64,000 nucleotides of DNA, taken from contig SZNP01000010.1 in NCBI GenBank assembly GCA_005239435.1, positions 1 to 64,000 of the forward strand, read 5' to 3'. Positions within the stretch are counted from its first letter, which is position 1; each line of letters opens with the position of its first letter. This document shows, one piece after another, positions 18,933 through 27,786 of the stretch. Source of the stretch: Halorussus salinisoli. GTDB taxonomy: Archaea > Halobacteriota > Halobacteria > Halobacteriales > Haladaptataceae. A program made the translations under genes and the position numbers. The notes under the pieces were generated by a model. The model was not told the origin of the DNA and did not search any database. It saw only the letters and a list, made by a program, of their open reading frames with translations.

Positions 18933-19705
18933 TCCCGAATCCGGACGACGCCCTGCTCGAACACCCGGCTGTTGGGGATGATGTACTCTTCGCCGTCGTT
19001 CTCGATGCGGGTGACGAACACGTCCACCTCTTGGACGATGCCCCTGTCCTCGCCGACTCGAACCTCGTCACCGATGCCGTATGGCTGGTTCAACAGGAGG
19101 TAGACGCCCGCCGCAGACGACCGCAGGAGGTCCCACAGCGCCACTGCGCCGAAGAGAATGATGGCGAGTACGTAGGCCGACAACAGGATGAGAAGCGCCT
19201 CGATGGCGACGTTGACCTGCCCCAAGGCGACCAGCACCGCGAGGTAGACGATGGTGTACTTGACGAGGCGTGGGATGACGCCGACCTCCGGGAGTTTGAC
19301 CGACCGGAGGCGCTCGCTGACCACGAGTTCGGCCTTGTCGGCCACGACGAATCCGACGATGAAGACGAGAATAGCGATGAACAGGTCGGGGATGAAGGTC
19401 AGCACCCCGTTCCAGAACAGGCGGGCGTTCAGGAGTTCGGCCACGTTCAGCGCGATGAGGACGACCACGCCGTAGATGAACCACGAACTCAACCGGGAGA
19501 CCAGCGAGACGGTGTCGGTGCCGAGGCTCTGGGCCGTGCGCTCGAAGGGAGTGCGCTCGACCGCTTCGGGGACGCCCGCAGCCTGCAGGAGGCGTCGGTT
19601 GAGTCGGCCGATGACGTAGCCAGCGGTCACGCCGGCGGCGAGGATGAGCAGGGCGAGGATGAACTGAAACTGGTCGCGGAGGAGTACGTCGAACTCCACC
19701 TGCAT
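18929..19705 (-). CDS. MscS-family mechanosensitive channel
   Basis: 258 residues with about four membrane helices (residues 13-32, 72-92, 104-124 and 143-190 region) and the conserved MscS beta-domain: GVYLLLNQPYGIGDEVRVGEDRGIVQEVDVFVTRIENDGEEYIIPNSRVF (from about 203). Acts as a membrane tension or osmotic channel. Its ATG shares one base with the TGA of dacZ, so translation is probably coupled. That pairing fits the established role of c-di-AMP in osmotic control. The protein stops soon after the beta-domain and lacks a long C-terminal cage. Confidence 0.88.
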   Translation of the reverse strand: MQVEFDVLLRDQFQFILALLILAAGVTAGYVIGRLNRRLLQAAGVPEAVERTPFERTAQSLGTDTVSLVSRLSSWFIYGVVVLIALNVAELLNARLFWNGVLTFIPDLFIAILVFIVGFVVADKAELVVSERLRSVKLPEVGVIPRLVKYTIVYLAVLVALGQVNVAIEALLILLSAYVLAIILFGAVALWDLLRSSAAGVYLLLNQPYGIGDEVRVGEDRGIVQEVDVFVTRIENDGEEYIIPNSRVFEQGVVRIRD

Positions 19706-20520
19706 CAGTACTCCTCCGGGTCGAGTTCGAGAACCAGTTCACCGCCCTTGAACGCCCGGACGAGTCCGTCGCTCTCCGAGAGAACGATTGCCGTGGCGTT
19801 CGTCTCGCGCGTGACGGCACCCGCGGCCATGTGTCGCGCGCCGAGACCCTTGGGGATGTCTACGCCCTCGGCGGAGGGTTCGAGATAGCGGTACGCCGAG
19901 ACTATTTTGCCCGCGTCGCTGATGACGAACGCGCCGTCGAGACGCGAGAACTCCTTGAGCATCACGTTCACGATGGGGTCGCCGACGTGGACGTGGGACT
20001 TCTCGAACGGGTTGTAACTGAGGGGCCGGGACTTGTTCATCACTTTGCCCGCGTCGCCGACGACGAACAGCGCGCCGACTGGCTTGCCCTTCTGGCCCTT
20101 CTTGCCGAGTTCGATGGCGACCTCGAACACGTCTCGGATGACGCCGGGGTCGGCCCGCGAGTTGGCGAACAGGTCGTAGACGCCCGAGTGCATCGAGTCG
20201 CTGGCCCGCGCTCGCGTCACGGTGTCGGTGCTTCCGTCGAACATGCTGACCGCACAGACCACGACGTCGCCGTCTTCGACGAGTCCTTGACTCATCGCGC
20301 CTTCGATACCGAACCGGATTCGTTCACGGACGCTCTCGAACTCCAGCGGTAGTTCCACGAACTCGTCGGCCCCCACGGAGTTCTCCGGCCCGACCACCAC
20401 CAGGTCCACGTCGGCGTCGAGGTCCACGTGTCGGTCGTAGTAAGAACCGCTGGGCGAGAACAGAAAGACGGCGTCGGCGTCCTCGGTGATGTCTTCCAAG
20501 AGTTCGTCCACGTCAGCCAT
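19705..20520 (-). CDS. dacZ: Diadenylate cyclase DacZ (c-di-AMP synthase)
   Basis: 271 residues. The C-terminal DisA_N-type domain carries the catalytic DGA motif (RLDGAFVISDAGKIV, about residues 192-206) and the ATP-binding GLGARHMAAGAVTRET segment (about 223-238). It condenses two ATP to c-di-AMP. The N-terminal half (about 1-110) is a PK-like alpha/beta domain as in archaeal DacZ. Start ATG 20520; a longer frame to 20994 lacks similarity and is a GC-rich artefact. Translationally coupled to the MscS-type channel downstream, a layout that suggests local control of osmotic response. Confidence 0.9.
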   Translation of the reverse strand: MADVDELLEDITEDADAVFLFSPSGSYYDRHVDLDADVDLVVVGPENSVGADEFVELPLEFESVRERIRFGIEGAMSQGLVEDGDVVVCAVSMFDGSTDTVTRARASDSMHSGVYDLFANSRADPGVIRDVFEVAIELGKKGQKGKPVGALFVVGDAGKVMNKSRPLSYNPFEKSHVHVGDPIVNVMLKEFSRLDGAFVISDAGKIVSAYRYLEPSAEGVDIPKGLGARHMAAGAVTRETNATAIVLSESDGLVRAFKGGELVLELDPEEY

Positions 20521-20660
20521 TACCCGAAACGACTCAGCGACCGGAGAAAAGGTTTGTGGGTGTATATGTCGAGTGGAGAGTAGGTGGCGACGAAACGATT
20601 CCACCTGACCGCCCGGAGCCGTTCTAGCGAGACGCCGACTGATGCCAACGTCCAGACTAC

Positions 20661-21248
20661 TTACGACTCGTCGTCGAAAAACGTGAGGTCGTTCTCGGTT
20701 TCGCCACCGTCGCCGACGATCGACGACCGAGCAGCGTCGTCCCGGTCTTCGCGCGAGACGACCACCGATTCGACGCTCCCGAACGTGTCGGTTCCTCGTC
20801 GGCCGCGCTCGGACCCCGCCTCCGAGTCGTCGGCCGGGTCGGCAGTGAACCCCGCGCCGAACACGGCGAGCAGTCCGGTCGCGTACGCACCGACGGCGAT
20901 CGGGGGCAAGTCGGCGAGGTGGCCGGTCCATCCTCCGGGGAGGCTCGTCCAGAACAGCGCGAGACCGACGGCCGCGACGGCAGTGCCGACGCACGCGAGG
21001 CCCCGGGACCGGTTCGCCGTGGCCGTCCGCGCGAACAGCGTCAGAAACGCCGCCAGCAACAGGACACCACCGAACAGGACCGCGGCTTTGAGCGAACCGG
21101 CCTTTCCGAAGCCTAATCCGGCCACCAGACTCGCGGTCGAGGCGACGACCCCGACCACGGCTACCAGACTGCCACCGAGCAGGAGTACGGCCCGTACTGC
21201 GGTTCGCCAGCCACCGCCCCCGGTGAAAATTCCCTCGGAATCGGACAT
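20661..21248 (-). CDS. Four-helix membrane protein, unknown
   Basis: 195 residues. Four hydrophobic segments are visible, roughly residues 17-42, 50-72, 82-100 and 112-134, then a hydrophilic acidic C-terminal tail of about 60 residues (ADPADDSEAGSERGRRG onward). No family recognised with certainty. Begins just after an AT-rich promoter (CATATAAGACGTAAT). Upstream on the same strand there is no partner; dacZ follows 140 bp downstream with its own promoter. Confidence 0.65.
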   Translation of the reverse strand: MSDSEGIFTGGGGWRTAVRAVLLLGGSLVAVVGVVASTASLVAGLGFGKAGSLKAAVLFGGVLLLAAFLTLFARTATANRSRGLACVGTAVAAVGLALFWTSLPGGWTGHLADLPPIAVGAYATGLLAVFGAGFTADPADDSEAGSERGRRGTDTFGSVESVVVSREDRDDAARSSIVGDGGETENDLTFFDDES

Positions 21249-21563
21249 ATTACGTCTTATATGTATGTAGAACTGAAAAGTGTATCGGACGGTATCGAGA
21301 CTGATACTCTGGTTTTCGTCGGTGTGAAACGATTACCAGTTTACGTGCAGAGTGGTGCTAACCAACACTTCCGTCGGACGATTCCGGCGGAGTCGGCCCG
21401 GGCGGAGTCGGGCAGAGTCGGTCGGATAGAACACCGACCCCGTAGAGCCGGGTCGAATTGGAACGGAGTCGGAACGAACCCGAGAATACGGGGAAGAGAC
21501 CTCGAAAAATCTACTTTTTGCCAGTGAGCGTTCCGACGACTGTGCGCCGAAGCGCACGATACC
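21249..21563. other. Intergenic region with promoters
   Basis: 315 bp between divergent genes. Left part is AT-rich (ATTACGTCTTATATGTATG) and likely carries the promoter of the membrane protein at 20661-21248. The middle has short direct repeats of CGGAGTCGG (about 21390-21420). The right part contains AAAAATCTACTTTTTGCC, a probable promoter element for the Spondin-domain gene. No coding frame stands out. Confidence 0.45.
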
Positions 21564-22391
21564 ATGTCCGAAACCGACCGACCCACAGAAGACGAGACCG
21601 GGAAGACGAGCGAGCGAACGGATTCGACCGCGACGCGACGGGCGTTTCTGGCCCACTCGGCCGGTGCGGCCGCAGTCGTCGGTCTGAGTAACACGGCTCT
21701 GGTCGGGACTGCGAACGCCGACTCGGGAGGAGGCGGGACGACTTTCGCGGTCCGCGTCGAGAACGTCTCGACGCCCTCGACGCTGGAGACGTCGGCGAAG
21801 GGCGGCGCGACGAAACAACCGGCTCCGCTGTCGCCGGGCGCGTACGCGGTCCACTCGGAGCCGGGACCGTTCTTCACCGCCGGGGAGCGAGCACGGACCA
21901 ACGGCCTCGAAGCCCTCGCCGAAGACGGGATGCCGACGGCCCTCGCGGAGTCGCTGGACGACCGGACGGACGTGTCCGACGGCGGCGCGTTCGCCACGCC
22001 GGTCGGCGCGGACGACCCGGCCCCGATCGGTCCGAAGGGGGCCTACGAGTTCTCGGTGACGGCGTCGCCGGGCGAACGCTTCTCGCTCGCCACGATGTTC
22101 GTCCAGTCGAACGACCTGTTCTACGCGCCGGAGGAGCGCGGCATCGCCCTCTTCGACGGTGAGGAACCGCTCTCGGGCGACGTGACCGACGCGGTCGGCC
22201 TCTGGGACGCCGGGACGGAGTGCAACGAGGAACCCGGCGTCGGCGAGAATCAGGCCCCGCGCCAGTCCGAGGCCGGGGCCGGGATGGACGAGGACGCGCC
22301 GGTGCGACCGGTTACCGACGTGGGTGACGGCTACAGCTATCCGTACACGTCGGAGGTGATTCGGGTGACGAGGGAGGTGAAGACGGGGTAA
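21564..22391 (+). CDS. Tat-exported Spondin-domain protein
   Basis: 275 residues. Tat signal: acidic N-terminus then ATRRAFLAHSAGAAAVVGLS (about residues 27-46), cleavage likely after NAD near 53. The mature part matches Spondin_N: FAVRVENVSTP, LSPGAYAVHSEPGPFFTAGE, GLEALAEDG and YEFSVTASPGERFSLATMFVQSNDLFYAP. Extracellular, probably metal-binding or adhesive; exact role unknown. It ends 43 bp before the left boundary of the integrated element, so it is the last chromosomal gene on this side. Confidence 0.88.
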   Translation: MSETDRPTEDETGKTSERTDSTATRRAFLAHSAGAAAVVGLSNTALVGTANADSGGGGTTFAVRVENVSTPSTLETSAKGGATKQPAPLSPGAYAVHSEPGPFFTAGERARTNGLEALAEDGMPTALAESLDDRTDVSDGGAFATPVGADDPAPIGPKGAYEFSVTASPGERFSLATMFVQSNDLFYAPEERGIALFDGEEPLSGDVTDAVGLWDAGTECNEEPGVGENQAPRQSEAGAGMDEDAPVRPVTDVGDGYSYPYTSEVIRVTREVKTG

Positions 22392-22433
22392 TCGACGCCA
22401 CAGCGACCGGTTTTCCGATATCCGCTCGAAAAA

Positions 22434-22484
22434 TGCGCGGGACCGGATTCGAACCGGCGGACCCCTACGGGATAGCGTCCTAAG
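22434..22484 (-). repeat. Left attachment repeat (tRNA-Leu 3' fragment)
   Basis: 51 bp identical to 48913-48963. It contains the 3' acceptor strand, T arm, variable region and the 3' side of the anticodon arm of tRNA-Leu on the minus strand, but the 5' half is missing, so it is not a functional tRNA gene. Identity ends exactly where a hairpin begins at 22485. This copy is the displaced original 3' end of the chromosomal tRNA gene. Confidence 0.95.
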
Positions 22485-22511
22485 GTCAACCGCGCCTCCG
22501 GCGCGCTTGAC
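22485..22511. repeat. Hairpin abutting the left attachment site
   Basis: Inverted repeat with 12-bp arms and a 3-bp loop: GTCAACCGCGCC, then TCC, then GGCGCGCTTGAC, with one mismatch. It touches the att core. It could be an accessory recombinase or excisionase site, or a terminator-like structure for the minus-strand genes ending nearby; the sequence alone does not decide. Confidence 0.6.
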
Positions 22512-22649
22512 GGCCTCTACCCCCAATTTCCACCTCGACATCACACAAAGCAACAGCAAGCCACTTAACCTTATCTCCGGGACAGTCCCCATCGCTATTC
22601 GATATCTTTTGGAAGACGAGTTGTGTTCGGCCCTTGTCGGTCGTCCACT

Positions 22650-22889
22650 TTATTCGTACGGATTCTTCGTCCCACACATTCCACAGAAGTCAAGCTTCGA
22701 CTTGTTTCCGACGTCGTCGGAGTCCACCGGAATATGGGCAACCGCCAAATCTTCCCGATTACGTTCCTCGGGAAGTCGATTTAACCCGGGACAATTCATG
22801 CTCGTGTGAAACTTCACATCGGTCTGGTACGTACAGAACCAAAATCGTTTCATAGCCACTTGCCTTTCGCCATCCGTATTCGTCGCCAT
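22650..22889 (-). CDS. Small putative zinc-binding protein
   Basis: 79 residues. Cys and His pattern: FWFCTYQTDVKFHTSMNCPG and, near the C-terminus, DFCGMCG, consistent with a treble-clef or ribbon metal site. ATG 22889 is chosen because a strong ribosome-binding sequence (AGGAGGTG) lies about 11-18 nt before it and an AT-rich promoter (TATTCTATAACTAAG) is further upstream. It follows the 532-residue gene on the same strand after 52 bp, so the two may share a transcript. No function recognised. Confidence 0.65.
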   Translation of the reverse strand: MATNTDGERQVAMKRFWFCTYQTDVKFHTSMNCPGLNRLPEERNREDLAVAHIPVDSDDVGNKSKLDFCGMCGTKNPYE

Positions 22890-22940
22890 ATCTCCCCCAC
22901 ACCTCCTATCCACTTAGTTATAGAATACCATACGTTACTA

Positions 22941-24539
22941 TTACGTACTTTGTGTCCACCGTATGTCTCGATTTGGGTTCTCTTCAAACTCATACCATCC
23001 AATCGATGCGAAGAACTCAACGATGGATTTGACGAAGTCCGGACGAGATAAAATATATGTATGGACGTCGTGACTATCAAGTTCCGTTATATCCGATGAG
23101 ATGGTCCAATTTTCTATCCGTCCTTCGTTAATTCGCACAATTTGATCGGGTATGTCACGTGGGTGGATTGTAACAGTAAAGTCAGACGATGCGCCAAGGA
23201 TATGATGTTCACAGACCCAGTATCCTCGTTTTTCTGGAAGGCCGATTGTATAGCAGAGGGTCCCGTCTGATGTTGCAGTGAATTTCCGAATTTCATCCTC
23301 GAACTCGGAAAATAGCCGGATTGATTGAATAACTACTTGTTTCGTCGCCTTTGAAGCGATTCGAGTGAGTCGATTAAGAACTGACTCGGGGGTTTGCGAC
23401 CAATTGCTAATTGTACTCTCAACGTCACTCGGGAAGACGGAACTATCGAATTTGTGTACATCTCTCCCGGAGCCCTTCGATTGTCGGATATCGGTCGCCC
23501 GAAGCCGTCCGTTTTCCCGTCGAAGAATGAACGTTACTTCGTCTCCAACTTCTGGAGTAAACGATAACTCTGCATCGGAGAACACGACACCGTCAGCGAC
23601 TCGGTCATGCGTCAATATTCCATATCCGATATTCGAGAGTGTCTCTACCACCCCTGATAATCGGTTACTTGTTGCGCCAGAACGTCCTACGGACTGTATT
23701 GCGTGTTCCTTCTCCACATCAAGAACCCGGAGAAGTGCTGTCGGAAGTTCGCGTTCGCTAGCATTCTCAAAATCCCAACGGTCTAAAGCTAGATCATAAT
23801 CCGTAAGGCACGTTAGAAGGTCAATAAGTGGAGAAAGATGCTCCACGAAGTCCGAGCCCGGAGTCATCTTTCCTTCGCTTGAAACCCCGTATACTCGCCA
23901 AAAATCGAGATTCCCTTCCTTGAGTGCGATGGCCTGAGGCGATTCCGATTCACCCATAAAAGTAATGATGAAATCCGATTCTTCTTCATCAGTTTCCCGG
24001 ATATCTGTACACCGGAGATCTCGTCCCCGATGAGATATATAGAACCGAGGGCTCCCTCGGTTCGTATCCGTTCGGTCAATAGTAAGAGGATATTTTGCCA
24101 TTCGATCTATTGACCGAATATAATGTTCGGGTGTATCTGCTTCGAGAAGGGTCGTCTTTGCATGCTTCCGTGTAAGTGACTCTCCATGCCATTCCTGAAG
24201 CATGGCTACTATGCGCTTTGGAATAGTGAACGATTTCTGTTGTCGCTGTTTCAAGAATGAATTGAGGGCATTTTGTTCCTTACGAGAGAGGTGTTTTATG
24301 TCGGAAGATTCGAACTTCGTCTCCACCTGTTCTGTTGTTCCTTGCCCTCCTGTATAAATGAGTCCGCGTTCATAGAGTGGTTGCAAAAGCTGCCACTTTA
24401 CGGTCTCTCCATTAGAGTATCCAAGATCGCGAAAAAATTGCTCTGCACTCGCATGGACCTGGAACGTAACATACGAACCGTCAACACTTGTGCGAATGTA
24501 GACCCCCGACTGCGATTTGTAGTCGTGTAAAACGGGCAT
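22941..24539 (-). CDS. Unknown 532-residue protein with a cold-shock-like segment
   Basis: 532 residues, no overall family recognised. Around residues 305-350 the segment GYGILTHDRVADGVVFSDAE followed by LSFTPEVGDEVTFILRRENG has the spacing of an OB-fold cold-shock domain (glycine-rich strand, G-V-F strand, E-x-G-D-x-V-x-F strand), suggesting single-stranded nucleic acid binding. N-terminal 110 residues look like a mixed alpha/beta domain; residues 95-190 contain RIVAMLQEWHGESLTRKHAK and LTIDRTDTNRGSPRFYISH. A promoter (AATTTATATTTAG) lies about 30 bp upstream of ATG 24539. It is the leftmost large gene of the element. Confidence 0.7.
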   Translation of the reverse strand: MPVLHDYKSQSGVYIRTSVDGSYVTFQVHASAEQFFRDLGYSNGETVKWQLLQPLYERGLIYTGGQGTTEQVETKFESSDIKHLSRKEQNALNSFLKQRQQKSFTIPKRIVAMLQEWHGESLTRKHAKTTLLEADTPEHYIRSIDRMAKYPLTIDRTDTNRGSPRFYISHRGRDLRCTDIRETDEEESDFIITFMGESESPQAIALKEGNLDFWRVYGVSSEGKMTPGSDFVEHLSPLIDLLTCLTDYDLALDRWDFENASERELPTALLRVLDVEKEHAIQSVGRSGATSNRLSGVVETLSNIGYGILTHDRVADGVVFSDAELSFTPEVGDEVTFILRRENGRLRATDIRQSKGSGRDVHKFDSSVFPSDVESTISNWSQTPESVLNRLTRIASKATKQVVIQSIRLFSEFEDEIRKFTATSDGTLCYTIGLPEKRGYWVCEHHILGASSDFTVTIHPRDIPDQIVRINEGRIENWTISSDITELDSHDVHTYILSRPDFVKSIVEFFASIGWYEFEENPNRDIRWTQST

Positions 24540-24861
24540 TGCGGCAAAGAATCAACTCCTTCTAAATATAAATTCCTATCTTAGCCTTGAATATTGTTTA
24601 GGATGTGGAGTTCGCATCTAGGCTATCAAAAAGGGGCATGCAAAGATAAGTCCGGCATGTCTGAGTAAGATGTTATTTTCGATATCAAAGGCAGATTCAC
24701 GATACTCTCGTAGCGCAAATCGACGAGCACGAAATCTCAGTTGACCATGCCGGGTTTACGGCCGGTATGTTTGTTCGTCAGTGAATAACGGTAATTGCCA
24801 TTCCGGTAGGGACCTCCATTATCACGGCTCTTTATCTTGCTGAATGATGATGTATGGAGTA
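24540..24861. other. Intergenic region between divergent genes
   Basis: 322 bp. The left edge carries the promoter of the 532-residue gene (minus strand). The right edge has CTCTTTATCTTGC near 24828-24840, the likely TATA of the DUF4268-like gene. Between them a short frame (about 24690-24783) encodes IHDTLVAQIDEHEISVDHAG and a few more residues before a stop; it has protein-like composition but no start codon and may be a gene remnant. No further feature seen. Confidence 0.4.
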
Positions 24862-25818
24862 ATGCCCGACTTCGCTCCCTTAGAGTCGCAAGACGTTCGA
24901 GACTACTGGCAACACGAAGAGCGGGAGTTCACTCCGTGGCTCGCGACCGAAATCGAAGGCGAAGATCCCTCGCATCTCGAAAACACACTCGGTCTCGACC
25001 TCGAAGTCCTCGAACGCGAGAAGAGCGTCGGCAAATACAATGTCGATATTTACGGCCGAGTCGTCGACGATAGCCGGACCGTCGTTATCGAGAATCAACT
25101 GTCGGCATCCGACCACGACCATCTCGGAAAGGCCATGGCCTATGCCGCCGGAGTAGACGCCGACATTATCGTCTGGATAGCGCCCCGGTTTAACGACGAA
25201 CACAAAGACGCGTTCCAGTGGCTCAACAGTAATAGTCGCGAGGGAATCGATCTCTTCGCGATACGGCTCGAAGTCTGGCGTATCGGCGACTCCGAGCCCG
25301 CTGTCCGATTCAATCCTGTCGAGGAACCGAGCGAGTGGAAGGAGAAGGCGAAACGCACGAGCACGGAGCTCTCCGACAGGGATAAGCGCCGCGAGGAGTT
25401 CTGGACGGAATTCCGAGACCGAATTGATTCCCGACCGACACCCCTTAGCGCACGGAAGCCACGACCACACCACTACTACAGTAATCCCATCGGAAAAGCC
25501 GGATTCCATATGTCGTTCGCGGTCTATGCGGACGAGCACGAGCTGTCTGTGACGCTTATTATCGAGGACGACGTCGAGGCCTACCACGAGTTAGAAGCGG
25601 AGAGAGACGAAATCGAAGCCGATATCGGCGACTCACTCGTGTGGGTCGAGCCCGAGGAGACTCGGAGCGGGAAGATGCGAAGTCGAATCGAGCTCCGCAC
25701 CGACGGCAATCTCGAAAATCGGGACGCGTGGGATTCGTACCTCGACTGGTTTATCGAGAATGGGGAAAAGTTCCACGACACCTTCGGAACGCGGATTCAG
25801 CAACTCGACCATCTCTAA
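24862..25818 (+). CDS. DUF4268-like protein with nuclease-like N-terminal domain
   Basis: 318 residues from ATG 24862; an in-frame ATG at 24844 would begin too close to the TATA at about 24830. N-terminal half resembles an endonuclease fold: YNVDIYGRVVDDSRTVVIENQLSASDHDHLGKAM, with an Asp and an E-N-Q replacing the E-x-K triad, then VDADIIVWIAPRFNDEHKDA. The C-terminal half (SDRDKRREEFWTEFRDRID onward, about 175-318) matches DUF4268. Such proteins sit in defence islands and may be nuclease-derived. Convergent with the unknown gene ending at 25845. Confidence 0.78.
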   Translation: MPDFAPLESQDVRDYWQHEEREFTPWLATEIEGEDPSHLENTLGLDLEVLEREKSVGKYNVDIYGRVVDDSRTVVIENQLSASDHDHLGKAMAYAAGVDADIIVWIAPRFNDEHKDAFQWLNSNSREGIDLFAIRLEVWRIGDSEPAVRFNPVEEPSEWKEKAKRTSTELSDRDKRREEFWTEFRDRIDSRPTPLSARKPRPHHYYSNPIGKAGFHMSFAVYADEHELSVTLIIEDDVEAYHELEAERDEIEADIGDSLVWVEPEETRSGKMRSRIELRTDGNLENRDAWDSYLDWFIENGEKFHDTFGTRIQQLDHL

Positions 25819-25844
25819 GTGAATAGGGTAGGCGCGGAGATGCG

Positions 25845-26756
25845 TTAGACCGCCTCGATGTCCGCTATCATCTCGTCGACGGACCAAAGCGATACATCGG
25901 TAATATCCTTCACTTCCGAAAGAATGTCGGCATAGAGTGTGTTCCAGTCGAGGTCCGGCGGCTCAATCGCGTAGTTTGTGGTCGCGAATTGATGGAACTC
26001 GTCGACTAATCTCTCGACAGTCGAGGGAATCTTGGTAATAGGAATATCGTCACTTCCGAATTCCCAGAGTTGCTCGAACGTCCCGACGGTCACAGACAGG
26101 AGGTAGTCGGAGTAGTGGACGGCACCATGCAGGAGCCTCGGGAGGATATCACGAATCACGTAGTGGAATTCACTCATGGCGTAGCGATGAAGTGGTTTTG
26201 ATACACCGCGGAGCCGATAGAGAAACCGATTATTGATGAATCGCGTCCCGAGCCATGCCGTCCGATAATTAAGCGGCGTCGTGAAGAGCATGCAGTCGAT
26301 AACGAAAATTCCGAGGGCCTCATAGAACGTCGTATACTGTTGTTCCTTGATCTTCTCGGGAGTGCCGACGACACGATAGCGCTGACGCAAATCGCCCGCG
26401 GCGAGGACGAGATTATGACCTGAGATGACGACCGACCCGAGCGAGGAGAGCTTTGCGAGCCCGGTCGCGACCTTCGTAAATCTAGAGTGACCGACATCCA
26501 CGCCGAAATCGTCTTCGACGAGTTCCGTGAGCTTCCGGAGCCGTCGGACGGTATCGACCGTGGGCTCCACCTGTTCTGCTTTGAACTCCGACGCCGAATC
26601 ATACTGTGCGAGTAGGCTCGGGTCGAGTTCTGTTTCCGCTATTCTATCGGCGAGTTGGATAGCTCTCGTCTGTGACCCGCGACCATCGGCGGGTCGGAGT
26701 CCGTTTTGGAGTCGGGCGATGGCGAGTCCGACGCGCTCACTACTCGGTTCGTTCAC
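25845..26756 (-). CDS. Unknown 303-residue protein
   Basis: No recognised family. The sequence is largely helical, with a central non-polar region (SSLGSVVISGHNLVLAAG; YEALGIFVIDCMLF; LPRLLHGAVHYSDYLLSV) that could be membrane-associated or a buried core. Start: GTG 26756 is preferred because the palindromic TATA ATTTAAAT (26781-26788) is about 28 bp upstream; a TTG start at 26798 would lie on the wrong side of that box. It is divergent from the Tat-signal protein at 26811 and seems to share its promoter, so the two are likely co-regulated. Confidence 0.65.
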   Translation of the reverse strand: MNEPSSERVGLAIARLQNGLRPADGRGSQTRAIQLADRIAETELDPSLLAQYDSASEFKAEQVEPTVDTVRRLRKLTELVEDDFGVDVGHSRFTKVATGLAKLSSLGSVVISGHNLVLAAGDLRQRYRVVGTPEKIKEQQYTTFYEALGIFVIDCMLFTTPLNYRTAWLGTRFINNRFLYRLRGVSKPLHRYAMSEFHYVIRDILPRLLHGAVHYSDYLLSVTVGTFEQLWEFGSDDIPITKIPSTVERLVDEFHQFATTNYAIEPPDLDWNTLYADILSEVKDITDVSLWSVDEMIADIEAV

Positions 26757-26780
26757 TCTATCATAATTTTCAGACAACAC

Positions 26781-26788
26781 ATTTAAAT
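26781..26788. promoter_or_regulatory. Shared palindromic TATA box for a divergent gene pair
   Basis: ATTTAAAT is self-complementary and sits 22-30 bp upstream of ATG 26811 (plus strand) and 25-32 bp upstream of GTG 26756 (minus strand). Both distances are right for leaderless archaeal transcripts, so one box could drive both genes. Confidence 0.6.
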
Positions 26789-26810
26789 ATTTTCTCAAGC
26801 CAGAAAAAGT

Positions 26811-27776
26811 ATGGAACGGCGGAACTTCCTCGCTCTTCTCGGCGGCGGGTTACTCTCCCTTTCCTTACTCGGCGATTCGACCGATTACACCGACTCCGGG
26901 ACCGCGCTTCGTAACCTCGCCACGAGGGTAGACGATGCGGACATCGCGGACCCTCATCAGACACCACGACTGATACACGATATCGAGAACGCTCTCGCGA
27001 AGAGTAAGACGGGACTCAATAGTGATGCGACCGACCGAGCACGGAAAATTGCAGATATCAAGCATTCAATCGCTAACCTCCTGAGTGTCCTCCCCGGTGT
27101 GTCCCCACCAGCGAAGCCACCTATCGAGAATGAGATTCGGGAAATTCGAGCCGCGCACACATATTACGAGACACTCCTCGCCTACCTTCGAACAAGTAGC
27201 GATCTCCGCGAGGAATTGATGGCTATCGACTTCGAGGTTCGGGAGGAGAGAAACGGCCTCCCGGCGTCGAGGAATCATGAGAGTAAATTCTCAGAAGTAG
27301 ATTCCGCTCTTGAGACACTACAGAACGAAACCGAGCGAGGTTCCGATACGAGCGCGATGCATCGCTCTCAGTTGCTCCCGAATCGAGAGAACGTTCGTCG
27401 GGATGCGACTCAATTGCGGGATGTCTATGCAACGTATAGTGCGGTGCAGAACGGTTATATTCGAGCGAGTCGGTTAGTCGACGAGGCCACGATACACCGA
27501 GAGAATCGAGAACGAGAGAAGGCAATGGACACCTTCGCGGAGGCGCTTTCGGTAATGGAATCGAATGTCCCGGAGAACTTACGCGGATACTCGCTAAGTG
27601 CGACTGCGCTATCGCTAGACGGATATCACCGGATGCTCCGAGCCTACCACGAAGGCATCCCACTACTGAAGCGCTCATGTAACGCAGAGACGGAAACGAC
27701 GAAGGCACCGAATCGGCTCTTCGGGGATGGGTTCGCGCATCTCTTACGTGCCCGTCGAGTTCTCGAATCGGGGTAA
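26811..27776 (+). CDS. Predicted Tat-exported helical protein, unknown
   Basis: 321 residues. N-terminus MERRNFLALLGGGLLSLSLL is a compact twin-arginine signal (RRNFL). The mature protein is strongly helical, with heptad-like stretches at about 40-110, 150-190 and 205-260, and a pair SALETLQNETERG / AMDTFAEALSVME hinting at a helical-repeat or coiled-coil architecture. No enzyme motif. Leaderless promoter shared with the divergent gene at 25845-26756. The first 41-bp repeat element starts 10 bp after its stop. Confidence 0.68.
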   Translation: MERRNFLALLGGGLLSLSLLGDSTDYTDSGTALRNLATRVDDADIADPHQTPRLIHDIENALAKSKTGLNSDATDRARKIADIKHSIANLLSVLPGVSPPAKPPIENEIREIRAAHTYYETLLAYLRTSSDLREELMAIDFEVREERNGLPASRNHESKFSEVDSALETLQNETERGSDTSAMHRSQLLPNRENVRRDATQLRDVYATYSAVQNGYIRASRLVDEATIHRENREREKAMDTFAEALSVMESNVPENLRGYSLSATALSLDGYHRMLRAYHEGIPLLKRSCNAETETTKAPNRLFGDGFAHLLRARRVLESG

Positions 27777-27786
27777 TCCGAATCTC

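Noticed and set aside
22434..22511. Second tRNA gene at the left end
   Set aside because: Only the 3' part of tRNA-Leu is present; there is no matching 5' half, so it is an att fragment.
22486..22677. 63-residue minus-strand ORF next to the att site
   Set aside because: It overlaps the better supported zinc-binding gene, ends in low-complexity Arg and has no ribosome-binding or promoter support.
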